Source of the DNA: Spinacia oleracea
Taxonomy: Eukaryota > Streptophyta > Magnoliopsida > Caryophyllales > Amaranthaceae
Length of the DNA stretch: 64,000 nucleotides
NCBI RefSeq assembly: GCF_020520425.1
Contig: NC_079492.1
Span: 61,813,042 to 61,877,041, forward strand
Direction of reading: 5' to 3'
How positions within the stretch are numbered: position 1 is the first letter of the stretch; every line of letters starts with the position of its first letter. Positions 56,119 to 64,000 of the stretch are shown here, piece by piece. The translations under genes were made by a program, and so were the position numbers. The notes below the pieces were generated by a model. It had not been told where the DNA came from. It did no database searches and worked only from the letters and a program-made list of their open reading frames with translations.

Positions 56119-56129
56119 CTAAAAGACGA
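56119..56129 (+). other. Candidate primer site of element D (self-complementary)
   Basis: CTAAAAGACGA lies two bases after the 5' LTR, where the primer site belongs. No TGGTATCAGAGC-type tRNA match is present. The 11 bases are exactly complementary to TCGTCTTTTAG in the LTR (56,017-56,027). A self-priming arrangement like that of yeast Tf1 is possible but unproven. Confidence 0.4.
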
Positions 56130-56134
56130 CTATT

Positions 56135-59100
56135 ATGGCTTTGACTTCCAAATTCTTGATTCCTGATATGTCTAAGTTAGAACCTCTTGATGGCAAGAAT
56201 TATAAACGTTGGGCTGTTAGGATGCGATTCTATTTAGAACAAATTGAGATTGCTTATGTGCTTGATGACGTTGTCGAACCTGATGATGAAACTGAATTGC
56301 ATGCTTTTGAGTTGAAATTTGCTAAAGATGATAGGACATGTAAGGGCATGTTGCTGCATCATATGTCGAATACTTTGCTTGATATCTATATGGGGTTTAA
56401 TCATGCTAGGGATATTTGGGATGCATTAGAAAAGAAATATGGAACTGATGATGCTGGTACTAAGCGTTATTGTGTCAGTAAGTGGTTAGCTTTTCAAGTC
56501 CAAGATGATAAACCAATTATTGATCAGATTCATGCTTATGAAAATATTTGCATTGCTATGGCTGCCGAGGGTTTGAGTATTTGTGATATTACCCTTGCTA
56601 TAGTTTTAATTGAGAAACTCCCACCCTCTTGGAAAGATTTTCGTAATCAGTTAATGCATAAGAAAAAGGACCTTACCTTAGAGGAGCTTGTAGGTCACCT
56701 GAAAATTGAGGAGGAAAATCGTATTAAGGATAAGGGTCAATCTGTGTTTTCCGGGTCTGCTAAGGCTAACCTTGTAGAACCTAAGCCTCATGCATATTCT
56801 GAAAAGTTTAAGGGAAAGGGAAGTCCTTTCAAGCCTCAAGGGAAACCAATGAAGTATAAGTTCAAGGGCAAGTGTTTTGAATGTGGGAAAACTGGTCACA
56901 AGTCTGTAGATTGCAGATCCAAGAAGAAGTCGGATCATAACCAAGCCAACCTTGCTGAAGCTAATGAAGTTTCTAATCCTAACCATTTTGTTGCTGTTGT
57001 TTCAGAAGCTAACTTGACAGGTAATGTTGCTGAATGGATCGTTGATACTGGAGCAACGAGACATATCTGCACCAACAAAGACATGTTCACTACCTACGAA
57101 AAAACTGATGGTGAAAATGTCTTCATGGGTAATTCAGCTTCTGCAACTGTTCAAGGCAAAGGGAAGATCGTTCTCACTCTTACCTCTGGAAAACTTATTA
57201 CTCTTACCAATGTGTTGCATGTTCCAGAAATGCGTAGGAACCTGATTTCTGGTAGCTTGCTAATGAAGGCTGGATTGAAGCTTTCATTTGATTCTGATAG
57301 GCTTGTTATTACTCATAATGGGGAGTTTGTGGGAAAGGGTTTCTGTAATGGGGGTTTATTTACTCTTGATGTCAAACTTGAAATTATGAATAAGAATGCT
57401 AGTACTTCTTCTGTTTATATTGCTGAGTCTATTGATTTATGGCATGCAAGGTTGGGTCATCTTAACATTGCTTCAATTAAAAGGCTTAAACAACTTAACT
57501 TGATTCCCAGTTTTTCTAAAACTGATTTTGCAAAATGTGAAGTATGTGTTGAGGCCAAGTTTGCAAAGAAGCCATTTAAATCAATAGATAGACAAACTAA
57601 AGTACTAGAGCTTGTTCATAGTGACTTGGGGGATTTTAAAAATTATGAGAGCAGGGGTGGTAAAAGGTATTATATTACTTTTGTTGATGACTGCTCAAGA
57701 TTCACCATGGTTTATCTTCTCATGTCAAAAGATGAGGCTGAGGAAATGTTCCTCAAATACAAGGCCGAAGTGGAGAACCAACTTGATAGGAAGATCAAGA
57801 GACTTAGGAGTGATAGGGGTGGATATGACCCTAACACTCTTAAGGCATTTTGTGAGCAGAATGGGATCATTCATGAGACAACGGCTCCCTACACACCCGA
57901 GCAGAACGGGATTGCTGAAAGGAAGAACAGAACATTGAAGAACATGATGAATTCTATGCTTATTAGTTCTGGGTTTTCTGATAACATGTGGGGGGAAGCT
58001 ATATTATCTGCTTGTCATGTTTTAAACAGGGTACCTCACAAGAAGCTAGACAAGACTCCATACGAAATATGGAAGGGTCGTGCACCTAACCTAAGTTATT
58101 TGAAAGTGTGGGGGTGTCTAGCAAAGGTGGCTATACCCAGCTTCAAAAGGGACAAGATTGGTCCTAAAACGGTTGATTGTATTTTTATTGGTTATGCTTA
58201 CCAAAGTGCTGCATATCGTTTTCTTGTTAAAGGTGCTAACAATTCTTATGCAGGTGGTAACATCATTGAGGCAAGAGATGCCGAGTTTTTTGAAACAGTA
58301 TTTCCTTTGAAAATATCTTGTATCAATGATGTGCCTTCTTCTAGCACTTCTTCTAGTATGCCTGTTGTTGCTCCTCCCACCTCTGATGTGAATTCTGAAT
58401 TTGAGCCAAGGAGGAGCAAGAGGGCAAGAAAGGAAACCAGTTATGGTGATGATTTTATTACTGCTTTCTTAACTGAACCTTACTTGATTGATGATGACTT
58501 TGTTTATGTCTTTATTTTGGAAGATGATCCTAGGACCTATGAAGAGGCTATGAAATCTGTTGATGCAGTGTTTTGGAAAGAGGCAATAGATAGTGAACTT
58601 CAGTCAATCCTAAGTAACAATACTTGGGAGTTGGTTGATCTGCCTAGGGGTTGCAAGCCCATTACTTGTAAATGGATCTTTAGGAAAAAATTGAAATCCA
58701 CTGGATCCATTGACAAGTATAAGGCTAGAATTGTGGTAAGGGGATTCACCCAAAGGCATGGTATTGATTATTTTGATACTTATTCTCCTGTCACTAAAAT
58801 TGCTACTATTAGAACTTTGATTGCTCTTGCTTGCATTCATGATCTTGTTGTGCATCAAATGGATGTTAAAACTGCATTCTTAAATGGTGATTTGGATGAG
58901 GAAATTTACATGGTTCAACCGGAAGGGTTTGTTGTTCCTGGTCAAGAGAATAAGGTTTGTAAATTAGTCAAGTCCTTGTATGGGCTTAAGCAAGCTCCAA
59001 AGCAATGGCATGACAAATTTGACAAGACTATGACAGGTAATGGGTTCCATGTAAATGAAGGTGACTCTTGTGTTTACTCTAAGCATGATTCTGATGGTTG

Positions 59101-60067
59101 TGTGATTATTTGTCTTTATGTGGATGATATGTTAATTTTTGGGACTAATTTGGATCGAGTAAATGAGACAAAAAGTTTTCTAAGTTCTAAGTTTGAAATG
59201 AAAGATATGGGTGAGGCAGATGTGATTTTAGGAGTGAAAATCAAGAGAACTCCAAATGGCATTTGTCTTAGCCAAGCTCACTATGTTGAAAAGTTACTTA
59301 AAAAATTTAACTCTTTTGACGTCGATCCAGTTAGGACTCCCTATGATCCAAGCATCCACCTAAGGAAAAATAATGGTGATCCTGTTAGCCAATCTGAATA
59401 TGCTAAGATTATTGGTAGTGTTATGTTTCTGATGAACTACACTAGACCTGACATTGCTTATTCTGTGAGTAGATTAAGCAGGTATACTCATAACCCAAGT
59501 CATGAACATTGGGATGCTTTGAAGAGATTGCTCAGGTACCTTAAGGGTACCATGGATTGGAGTTTGCACTACTCCAAGTTTCCAGGAGTTTTGGAAGGCT
59601 ATTGTGATGCTAACTGGGTTTCTGGCAATGATGAAATTAACTCTACCAGTGGTTATGTTTTCACCCTAGGGGGTGGAGCTGTGTCTTGGAAATCTTGTAA
59701 ACAATCTTGTACTGCTATGTCTACTATGGAATCTGAGTTTATTGCTCTTGAATTGGCAGGTCATGAGGCAGAATGGTTGAGAAATGTGCTTGCAGATATT
59801 CCGCTGTGGGGGAAGCCAGCTCCTTCAGTTGCACTTCATTGTGATTCGCAAGCGGCTATTGCTGTGGCAAACAACCATGCCTACAATGGGAAGAAGAGGC
59901 ACATTCGTTTAAGGCACAAGGCCATCAAAGAATTGTTGTCAAGTGGGGTGATATCACTAGACTATGTAAAGTCTGAAATGAACATTGCGGATCCGTTAAC
60001 GAAAGGCCTATGTAGAAAACTAGTTTTGGAAACATCGGAAGGGATGGGCCTGAAGCCCGTTGAATGA
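56135..60067 (+). CDS. Gag-pol polyprotein of copia element D, intact
   Basis: This is 1,310 residues in one frame. Order: gag (1-240); CCHC knuckle [14 protein letters not shown] (about 247-260); aspartic protease [12 protein letters not shown] (about 300); integrase zinc region WHARLGHLN...CEVCVEAK (about 434-480); integrase core [15 protein letters not shown] and [11 protein letters not shown] (about 494-600); reverse transcriptase from [10 protein letters not shown] (about 830) with the catalytic LYVDDM (about 995); RNase H with [17 protein letters not shown] and CDSQAAIAV (about 1,155-1,245). Catalytic residues are all present. One residue is missing in the integrase core where relatives have RGGEY (here RGGY); it is not a catalytic position. 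The start ATG lies 18 bases after the LTR. Gag and pol are fused without a frameshift, as is normal for plant copia. Confidence 0.96.
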   Translation: MALTSKFLIPDMSKLEPLDGKNYKRWAVRMRFYLEQIEIAYVLDDVVEPDDETELHAFELKFAKDDRTCKGMLLHHMSNTLLDIYMGFNHARDIWDALEKKYGTDDAGTKRYCVSKWLAFQVQDDKPIIDQIHAYENICIAMAAEGLSICDITLAIVLIEKLPPSWKDFRNQLMHKKKDLTLEELVGHLKIEEENRIKDKGQSVFSGSAKANLVEPKPHAYSEKFKGKGSPFKPQGKPMKYKFKGKCFECGKTGHKSVDCRSKKKSDHNQANLAEANEVSNPNHFVAVVSEANLTGNVAEWIVDTGATRHICTNKDMFTTYEKTDGENVFMGNSASATVQGKGKIVLTLTSGKLITLTNVLHVPEMRRNLISGSLLMKAGLKLSFDSDRLVITHNGEFVGKGFCNGGLFTLDVKLEIMNKNASTSSVYIAESIDLWHARLGHLNIASIKRLKQLNLIPSFSKTDFAKCEVCVEAKFAKKPFKSIDRQTKVLELVHSDLGDFKNYESRGGKRYYITFVDDCSRFTMVYLLMSKDEAEEMFLKYKAEVENQLDRKIKRLRSDRGGYDPNTLKAFCEQNGIIHETTAPYTPEQNGIAERKNRTLKNMMNSMLISSGFSDNMWGEAILSACHVLNRVPHKKLDKTPYEIWKGRAPNLSYLKVWGCLAKVAIPSFKRDKIGPKTVDCIFIGYAYQSAAYRFLVKGANNSYAGGNIIEARDAEFFETVFPLKISCINDVPSSSTSSSMPVVAPPTSDVNSEFEPRRSKRARKETSYGDDFITAFLTEPYLIDDDFVYVFILEDDPRTYEEAMKSVDAVFWKEAIDSELQSILSNNTWELVDLPRGCKPITCKWIFRKKLKSTGSIDKYKARIVVRGFTQRHGIDYFDTYSPVTKIATIRTLIALACIHDLVVHQMDVKTAFLNGDLDEEIYMVQPEGFVVPGQENKVCKLVKSLYGLKQAPKQWHDKFDKTMTGNGFHVNEGDSCVYSKHDSDGCVIICLYVDDMLIFGTNLDRVNETKSFLSSKFEMKDMGEADVILGVKIKRTPNGICLSQAHYVEKLLKKFNSFDVDPVRTPYDPSIHLRKNNGDPVSQSEYAKIIGSVMFLMNYTRPDIAYSVSRLSRYTHNPSHEHWDALKRLLRYLKGTMDWSLHYSKFPGVLEGYCDANWVSGNDEINSTSGYVFTLGGGAVSWKSCKQSCTAMSTMESEFIALELAGHEAEWLRNVLADIPLWGKPAPSVALHCDSQAAIAVANNHAYNGKKRHIRLRHKAIKELLSSGVISLDYVKSEMNIADPLTKGLCRKLVLETSEGMGLKPVE

Positions 60068-60617
60068 ATTGTAAAATAATGAACTCCTACTCACAGAGTT
60101 CAAAGGACGACATTATTGTTATAATTCGGAAGCACAAAATTTTATTTTTTGTCCATCCCCTAGATGTTATAATGTGCTTGCTACAATAGGAAAGAGGTTG
60201 AGCATACGGCTCTTAATGAACCCATACCATATGTTTGGTGGTGTGAATGTAGCTCACACTTGATGGGATTCACCTACGTAGGTGTGGAAGTGTGGCCGCT
60301 TCCTATGAGAATTGCGATATGGGCTATTCTCTAGAGCACCTATGAGCATATCCAGGTCGGACGTATGGCCAGTATAAGGCGTCACTTTATTCGCGGAGTC
60401 AGAATGTCATACATATTCAGTTGCGTGCTTTAAGTGACGGGTTTCTATCTCCCTATCAAGTTCAATACGAAAGTCACTTGGTAGGAAAGAGATCATAGCT
60501 TAAATGTCACTAAGTGTTAATTCAAGTCGAAAGACATTGACACCTATTCAATTGTTTTGTTTGCCCAAAACCAATATCCTTCTCCTTTCTTTTCTTTCTT
60601 TTCCGCATATTCGAACC
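60068..60617 (+). other. 3' untranslated region of element D
   Basis: This non-coding region lies between the gag-pol stop and the polypurine tract. I see no open frame or repeat of note. Confidence 0.7.
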
Positions 60618-60627
60618 TGTGGGGGAT
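60618..60627 (+). other. Polypurine tract of element D
   Basis: TGTGGGGGAT lies directly before the 3' LTR; the purine run GTGGGGGA is a normal plus-strand primer. Confidence 0.7.
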
Positions 60628-61496
60628 TGTTGGAAATTCTCATTGGGAAACACAAAGGAAAAAAGGGTGAGTGAAAATTCAAGAGTCCCACATTGGAAAA
60701 ACTCTTCATATTCCTCTTGTTTATTAATTGGGGAATGAGTGTAACTCTTGTTTAAGAAAGTGTGAGAATGGTATGGGTGGACACATCACACACACGCGCG
60801 CGCGCGCCGGGCCGCGGGCCGCGGGCCGTGGGCCGTGGGCCGTGGGCCTTGGGCCTTGGGCCTTGGGCCTTGGTACTTGGGCCTTGGGCCTTGGGCCTTG
60901 GGCCTTGGGCCTTGGGCCTTGGGCCTTGGTACTTGGTACTTGGTACTTGGTACTTGGGAATGCGGTTCGCGGGCGTGGGGTGGGTTTTGTGGGTCAACCC
61001 TATTCTTTTTGGTAACTGGACCGTTTTGCTTAAGTCATTGTTACGGGAATCTGTATTGATTACGTAACCGTTGGATTAATTACCATTAATTACGTCCGTT
61101 ACTACATTCAATGTCTCTGACCGTTTTTGGCTGTTGCAACATTCATTCCCTCAGCCGTTTTTGTCTGTTGCAATGCTTTCCTTCTAATTATTTAAATCAG
61201 AGTTTCAGTTCCCTTCTCACAGAAAATCATACACACAAAATACGAAAACACATTCTTACTCTCACACAAAATTGCTCTCGGTTTTGGGCATACGTTCTGA
61301 CTCCATCCGGCTTTGTGAGTGCACACAACGTCGGAGTTGCGCTAATCCTGGAGGGCGACCGCATTCTGTTCTACTGCACCGGGAGGTAGCGCGGAATCGT
61401 CTTTTAGGACAGTGGGTGTCCACGACGCAACAATTGTTCTTCGTTCAGTTCATCGAATCAGATAAGTTTGTTCTAATTTTCGCTTTAATCGCAACA
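60628..61496 (+). repeat. 3' LTR of element D
   Basis: This 869-bp copy of 55,208-56,116 is shorter by 40 bases, with all visible differences in the heptamer array and the CG run before it. It ends CGCAACA and is followed by GTAAA. Confidence 0.93.
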
Positions 61497-62350
61497 GTAA
61501 ATGCATCAATTTTGTTCTAAGTTAGGATGATTGAATGAATACTTGATGAACTTAATCTGTAGCATGTATAGGTTGTAATTTGCTGATTTCTAAGCATATT
61601 AATTTTTTGTTAATATATATCTTCGTAAATTTATTTTGCTCATGTGCGCAAATGAGCTAATTGTTTTTGCTCATTTGCACAAATGAGTAAATTTATTTTT
61701 CTCATTTTCACAAATGAGTAAATTTATTTTGCTCATTTTCACAAATGAGTAAATTTATTTTGCTCATTTGCACAAGACTCACTCGTCAAAGTGGAATTAA
61801 ACGTTCGGGTGTAGCTAGCACGGAGTAAATCATGAAGAAGTGCTGGATAAAAGTTACTGAAATTACAGGACTCACTCGTCAAAGTGGAATTAAACGTTTG
61901 GTTGTAGCTATCACGAAGAAAACCATTTGCTGCATTGGTGCTGTTGAAGTACTGCGTTCTATGGGAGTTGACGGACTGTTATATAAAGGAATGGAACACA
62001 ATGCTAGCAGAGATGGTTCATAAAGTGCATAATTGATCTCCATGCTTCCCCTGGTTCTCAAATGGATTCGGATGAATGGGCACCTATGTTACACGCTCCT
62101 AATTCGGTGTGACAGACAACGTGACTACTTAAACTCTTGATCACTTGGAAGTTGGAACATGGTTGCATGATCCAGTTATTTTCTTTCAACAGCATAAGGG
62201 GATGGTGTCTGTAGCAGCAACTCCCTTGAATACGAGAATCAATTTTGTAAATTCAAGGGTGAATACATAGAAACTAACCAAGTTTAAAGTTGGTTAAGTT
62301 TTATTAGCTTGCAGCAGACCAAGATCTGAGTAGTTTATGTGTTACATTAT
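61497..62350. other. M3 interior right of element D
   Basis: The region starts with the right GTAAA duplication of D. It has palindromic CTCATTTGCACAAATGAG repeats (61,630-61,775) and a direct repeat containing ACTCACTCGTCAAAGTGGAA (61,784 and 61,870). The open frame at 61,832-62,023 (EITGLTRQSGIKRLVVAITK...) is not recognised; it may be another captured exon. Confidence 0.5.
61630..61775. repeat. Palindromic CTCATTTGCACAAATGAG repeats
   Basis: Four to five units of about 35 bases each have a near-perfect palindrome (CTCATTTKCACAAATGAG) followed by TAAATTTATTTT. Related copies lie at 54,470-54,610. Confidence 0.85.
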
Positions 62351-62351
62351 T

Positions 62352-62626
62352 AGCATTGGTGGTGAGAGTTTCCGATGTCTTGAAGTCCTCTTCCAGCCAT
62401 CAATGATTGGTATAGAAGCTGCTGGCATTCACGAAACCACTTACAACTCTGTCACGAAGTGTGATATTGATATCAGGAAAGATCTGCATGGAAACATTGT
62501 TCTTAGTGGAGGAACCACAATGCTCCCTGGAATTGCTGATAGGATGAGCAAGGAAATCACTGCTTTGGCCCCAAGCAGCATGAAAATCAAGGTTGTCACC
62601 CCACCTGAGAGGAAGTACAGTGTCTG
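62352..62626 (+). pseudogene. Actin gene fragment
   Basis: The frame gives [20 protein letters not shown], then [20 protein letters not shown] and [20 protein letters not shown], ending PPERKYSV and TGA. This is subdomain 3/4 of plant actin, about 90 of 377 residues. The stop replaces the tryptophan of SVWIGGS by a one-base change or a junction effect. Several substitutions at invariant sites (CPEVLF to CLEVLF, MFPG to MLPG) mark it as a pseudogene. It has no promoter or the first two thirds of the gene. It abuts a receptor-kinase fragment in the opposite direction. Confidence 0.93.
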
Positions 62627-62635
62627 AAAATCTTT

Positions 62636-63860
62636 GTGAGTGTTGTTACCTCATTCACGAAATTCCTTGCTGCTACCGCTTCTTTCTCTAAGGTGCTGGT
62701 GTCGAGCTTCTTAATTGCTATCACATGACCATTGGGAAACTCTGCTTTGTAAACCCTCCCAGATGCTCCACTTCCAATGCAATAATACTGACTCTGAAAG
62801 TTTTCTGTTGCTTTAACTATGTCACTGTAGACTAATTTCCCATCAAATTAAGTTCAATACAGTGAATACATCTTTGGATCTATTAAGCTCGTGCATTTTC
62901 TGTCTTTTGTATTTTTCCAGTTTTCGTCTTCTCCAAAGTATTATGCTGCAGGAGACACGAAGAAGAAAAAACAGGATGCTTGCAAAACAGGAAACTGCAA
63001 TTATTATGGGACGATGCTGCTTTTTGGTTGGAGATAAAGAAGCTTGAGTATAATTGCAGGGTTTCATGGCCTTTATTCTACCACACAGATCCATATTGCC
63101 TGCAAATGATTGCAGAGGAAATCCAGAGAAGGTTTTGCTGTCTGGCAGTGGCCCCGTTAGCTCATTAATTATCTGAAAAATCAGCGGTAACTAAGCTGGA
63201 AAGCGAGGCTAGAGAAACGGGGATTTGACCACTCAGATTGTTATGTTGAAGGTTCAAGCTTTGAATACTAGTGAGCTGCCCAAACTCTGTTGGTATATCT
63301 CATGTGATATGATTATAACACAAATCCAGTAAAATCTGCAGGTGAGTTAACTGTCCGATCTCATTTGGAATTGGTCCTGTCAGATGGTTATTGCTCAAGT
63401 TTAAGCTCTAGAGCTTTGAGTACCCCCCAATGCCCCCGGGATTTGTCCTGTTAAATTGTTATTCGAGAGATCTAGTTGCTCCAGTTCATGTAGGTCTCCT
63501 ACCTCTATCGGCACATTTCCTGAGAGCATATTATTTCTGAAAATATAATTTAACCAGTTTTGAGCTTTGTCCTATTTCAGGGGACATGTATCCATGTAAC
63601 CTATTTGATGAGAAGTCTAATACCCCTAAATTTGGCAACGTGAAAATATCTATTGGTATTTCACCACTAACAGAGTTTCCAGCTATTAAAGATGTGGGTT
63701 GACCACCAATAGAAATATCTTTTGGTATTTCACCACCAACAGAGCAGTCAAGTTTATGGACTTTCCCCAGTTTGGTGAGAGTTGACCACCTAGTTGATTG
63801 TAACTCAAGTCAATGTAATCCAAGCCGGGATATACTTTAACCAGTTTTGAGCTTTGTCCC
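62636..63860 (-). pseudogene. LRR receptor kinase fragment (MIK2-like)
   Basis: Minus strand, in order: LDYIDLSYNQLGGQLS and other leucine-rich repeats with NLTGQIP and NNLSGQIP (63,860-63,170); a capping region FAGNMDLCG (about 63,090); a membrane segment PIIIAVSCFASILFFLLRV (about 63,010-62,950); a basic juxtamembrane stretch WRRRKLEKYKRQ; then, after an intron-like gap, the kinase start DGKLVYSDIVKATENF, GSGASGRVYKAEF and VIAIKKL, with the P-loop and the lysine of the N-lobe. The sequence stops at NFVNEV. The arrangement fits MDIS1-interacting (MIK2-type) LRR-XI/XII receptors at the plasma membrane. Stops within the repeats (for example near 63,303 and 63,165) and the loss of most of the kinase make it a pseudogene. 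Confidence 0.85.
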
Positions 63861-63910
63861 TTTTTTTTTTGCTATTTATTTTGCTCATTTGATTCTATTT
63901 TAAAAACACT

Positions 63911-63981
63911 AGCCTACTACCTCAATAGGTAAAGCATTGTGCAAATGCACAAAAGATGTGGGTTCAAATCCCACGTAAGTC
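63911..63981 (+). other. tRNA-like unit 4
   Basis: AGCCTACTACCTCAATAGG ... GGTTCAAATCCCACGTAAGTC, preceded by AAAACACT and followed by CTTTACTTTTTG as in units 1 and 2. The anticodon stem TTGTG / CACAA is perfect and closes a 6-base loop CAAATG. The D-arm has lost pairing. Confidence 0.55.
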
Positions 63982-64000
63982 AATCTTTACTTTTTGTTCT

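Larger units (their letters stand above)
55208..61496 (+). mobile_element. Copia element D, complete and apparently recent
   Basis: This 6.3-kb element has LTRs at 55,208-56,116 and 60,628-61,496, a perfect duplication GTAAA, a polypurine tract and one uninterrupted gag-pol frame. The LTRs look identical outside the GGGCCTT repeat block, so the insertion is recent. It belongs to a different copia lineage from A, B and C, with a short leader of 18 bases. It has every part needed to move on its own. Confidence 0.93.
53930..64000. mobile_element. Possible third (TA)n-bordered element M3, right end outside the window
   Basis: Right after the AT tract comes CTTACACTCAAATGAGAAGG, then repeated ATGAGAAG motifs and GATCTAACGACTC, in the style of the M2 ends (GAGAACC, AACGACTC). 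A CT-rich leader-like block (54,070-54,250) follows. The inside carries the young copia element D, actin and receptor-kinase fragments and a tRNA-like unit, that is, the same kinds of cargo as M1 and M2. The right inverted repeat is not in the window, so this is an inference. Confidence 0.4.

Noticed and set aside
55731..56122. Open frames of 76-92 residues at the end of the D LTRs
   Set aside because: Identical in both LTRs simply because the LTRs are identical; no known domain or start context.
1..64000. Naming a species (an Amaranthaceae plant was considered)
   Set aside because: No diagnostic gene or satellite can be checked here; the impression rests on the style of repeats only.

Overview
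The window looks like nuclear DNA of a flowering plant, most likely a eudicot. It is AT-rich and dominated by plant-type transposable elements (Ty1/copia with a tRNA-iMet-like primer site, CACTA, Tourist, hAT and Mutator-like elements). The recognisable host protein pieces have plant relatives: a B-box zinc-finger protein, RPS5, actin, an LRR receptor kinase, an acyl-CoA synthetase and an OBERON-like PHD protein. I cannot name the species from the sequence.

Positions 1-36,750 are a nest. The end of a CACTA element (1-159) lies beside pieces of a LINE on the minus strand. That LINE is split by a minus-strand copia element (B, 588-35,930). B is in turn interrupted by four later arrivals: a second minus-strand copia element of the same LTR family (C, 3,304-12,471, TSD CTGGA), a plus-strand relative (A, 15,589-25,864, TSD CCTCT), a solo LTR (28,673-30,693) and a non-autonomous CACTA element (30,875-35,568, TSD GAA) carrying pieces of an acyl-CoA synthetase and a DEAD-box helicase. 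A has a nearly intact gag-pol broken by one stop codon, B is a pseudogene, and C has fresh LTRs around a dead interior. A, B and C share a 5' leader domain: a long-range 11-12 bp stem enclosing two small hairpins, with compensatory changes between the copies. I consider this the most interesting signal in the window.

Positions 36,750-42,300 are lower-copy sequence. They hold a Tourist-like element with a GATCTG-rich satellite inside it, short palindromic repeats, a small hAT MITE with a perfect 8-bp TSD, and the only apparently intact host gene, a 154-residue B-box protein on the minus strand (41,844-42,308).

Positions 42,823-64,000 are a train of Mutator-like elements separated by (TA)n tracts. 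Element M2 (42,897-51,024) holds an OBERON-like gene fragment, another solo LTR and three tRNA-like units. Element M1 (51,079-53,884) has 88-bp near-perfect terminal inverted repeats and intron-containing RPS5 exons, the hallmark of a Pack-MULE. A third unit (M3, from 53,930, right end not in the window) carries actin and MIK2-like receptor-kinase fragments and a fourth tRNA-like unit. An intact, apparently very young copia element (D, 55,208-61,496, TSD GTAAA, 1,310-residue gag-pol) is inserted in M3. D lacks the usual tRNA primer site and instead shows 11 nt of complementarity between its LTR and the primer-site region.
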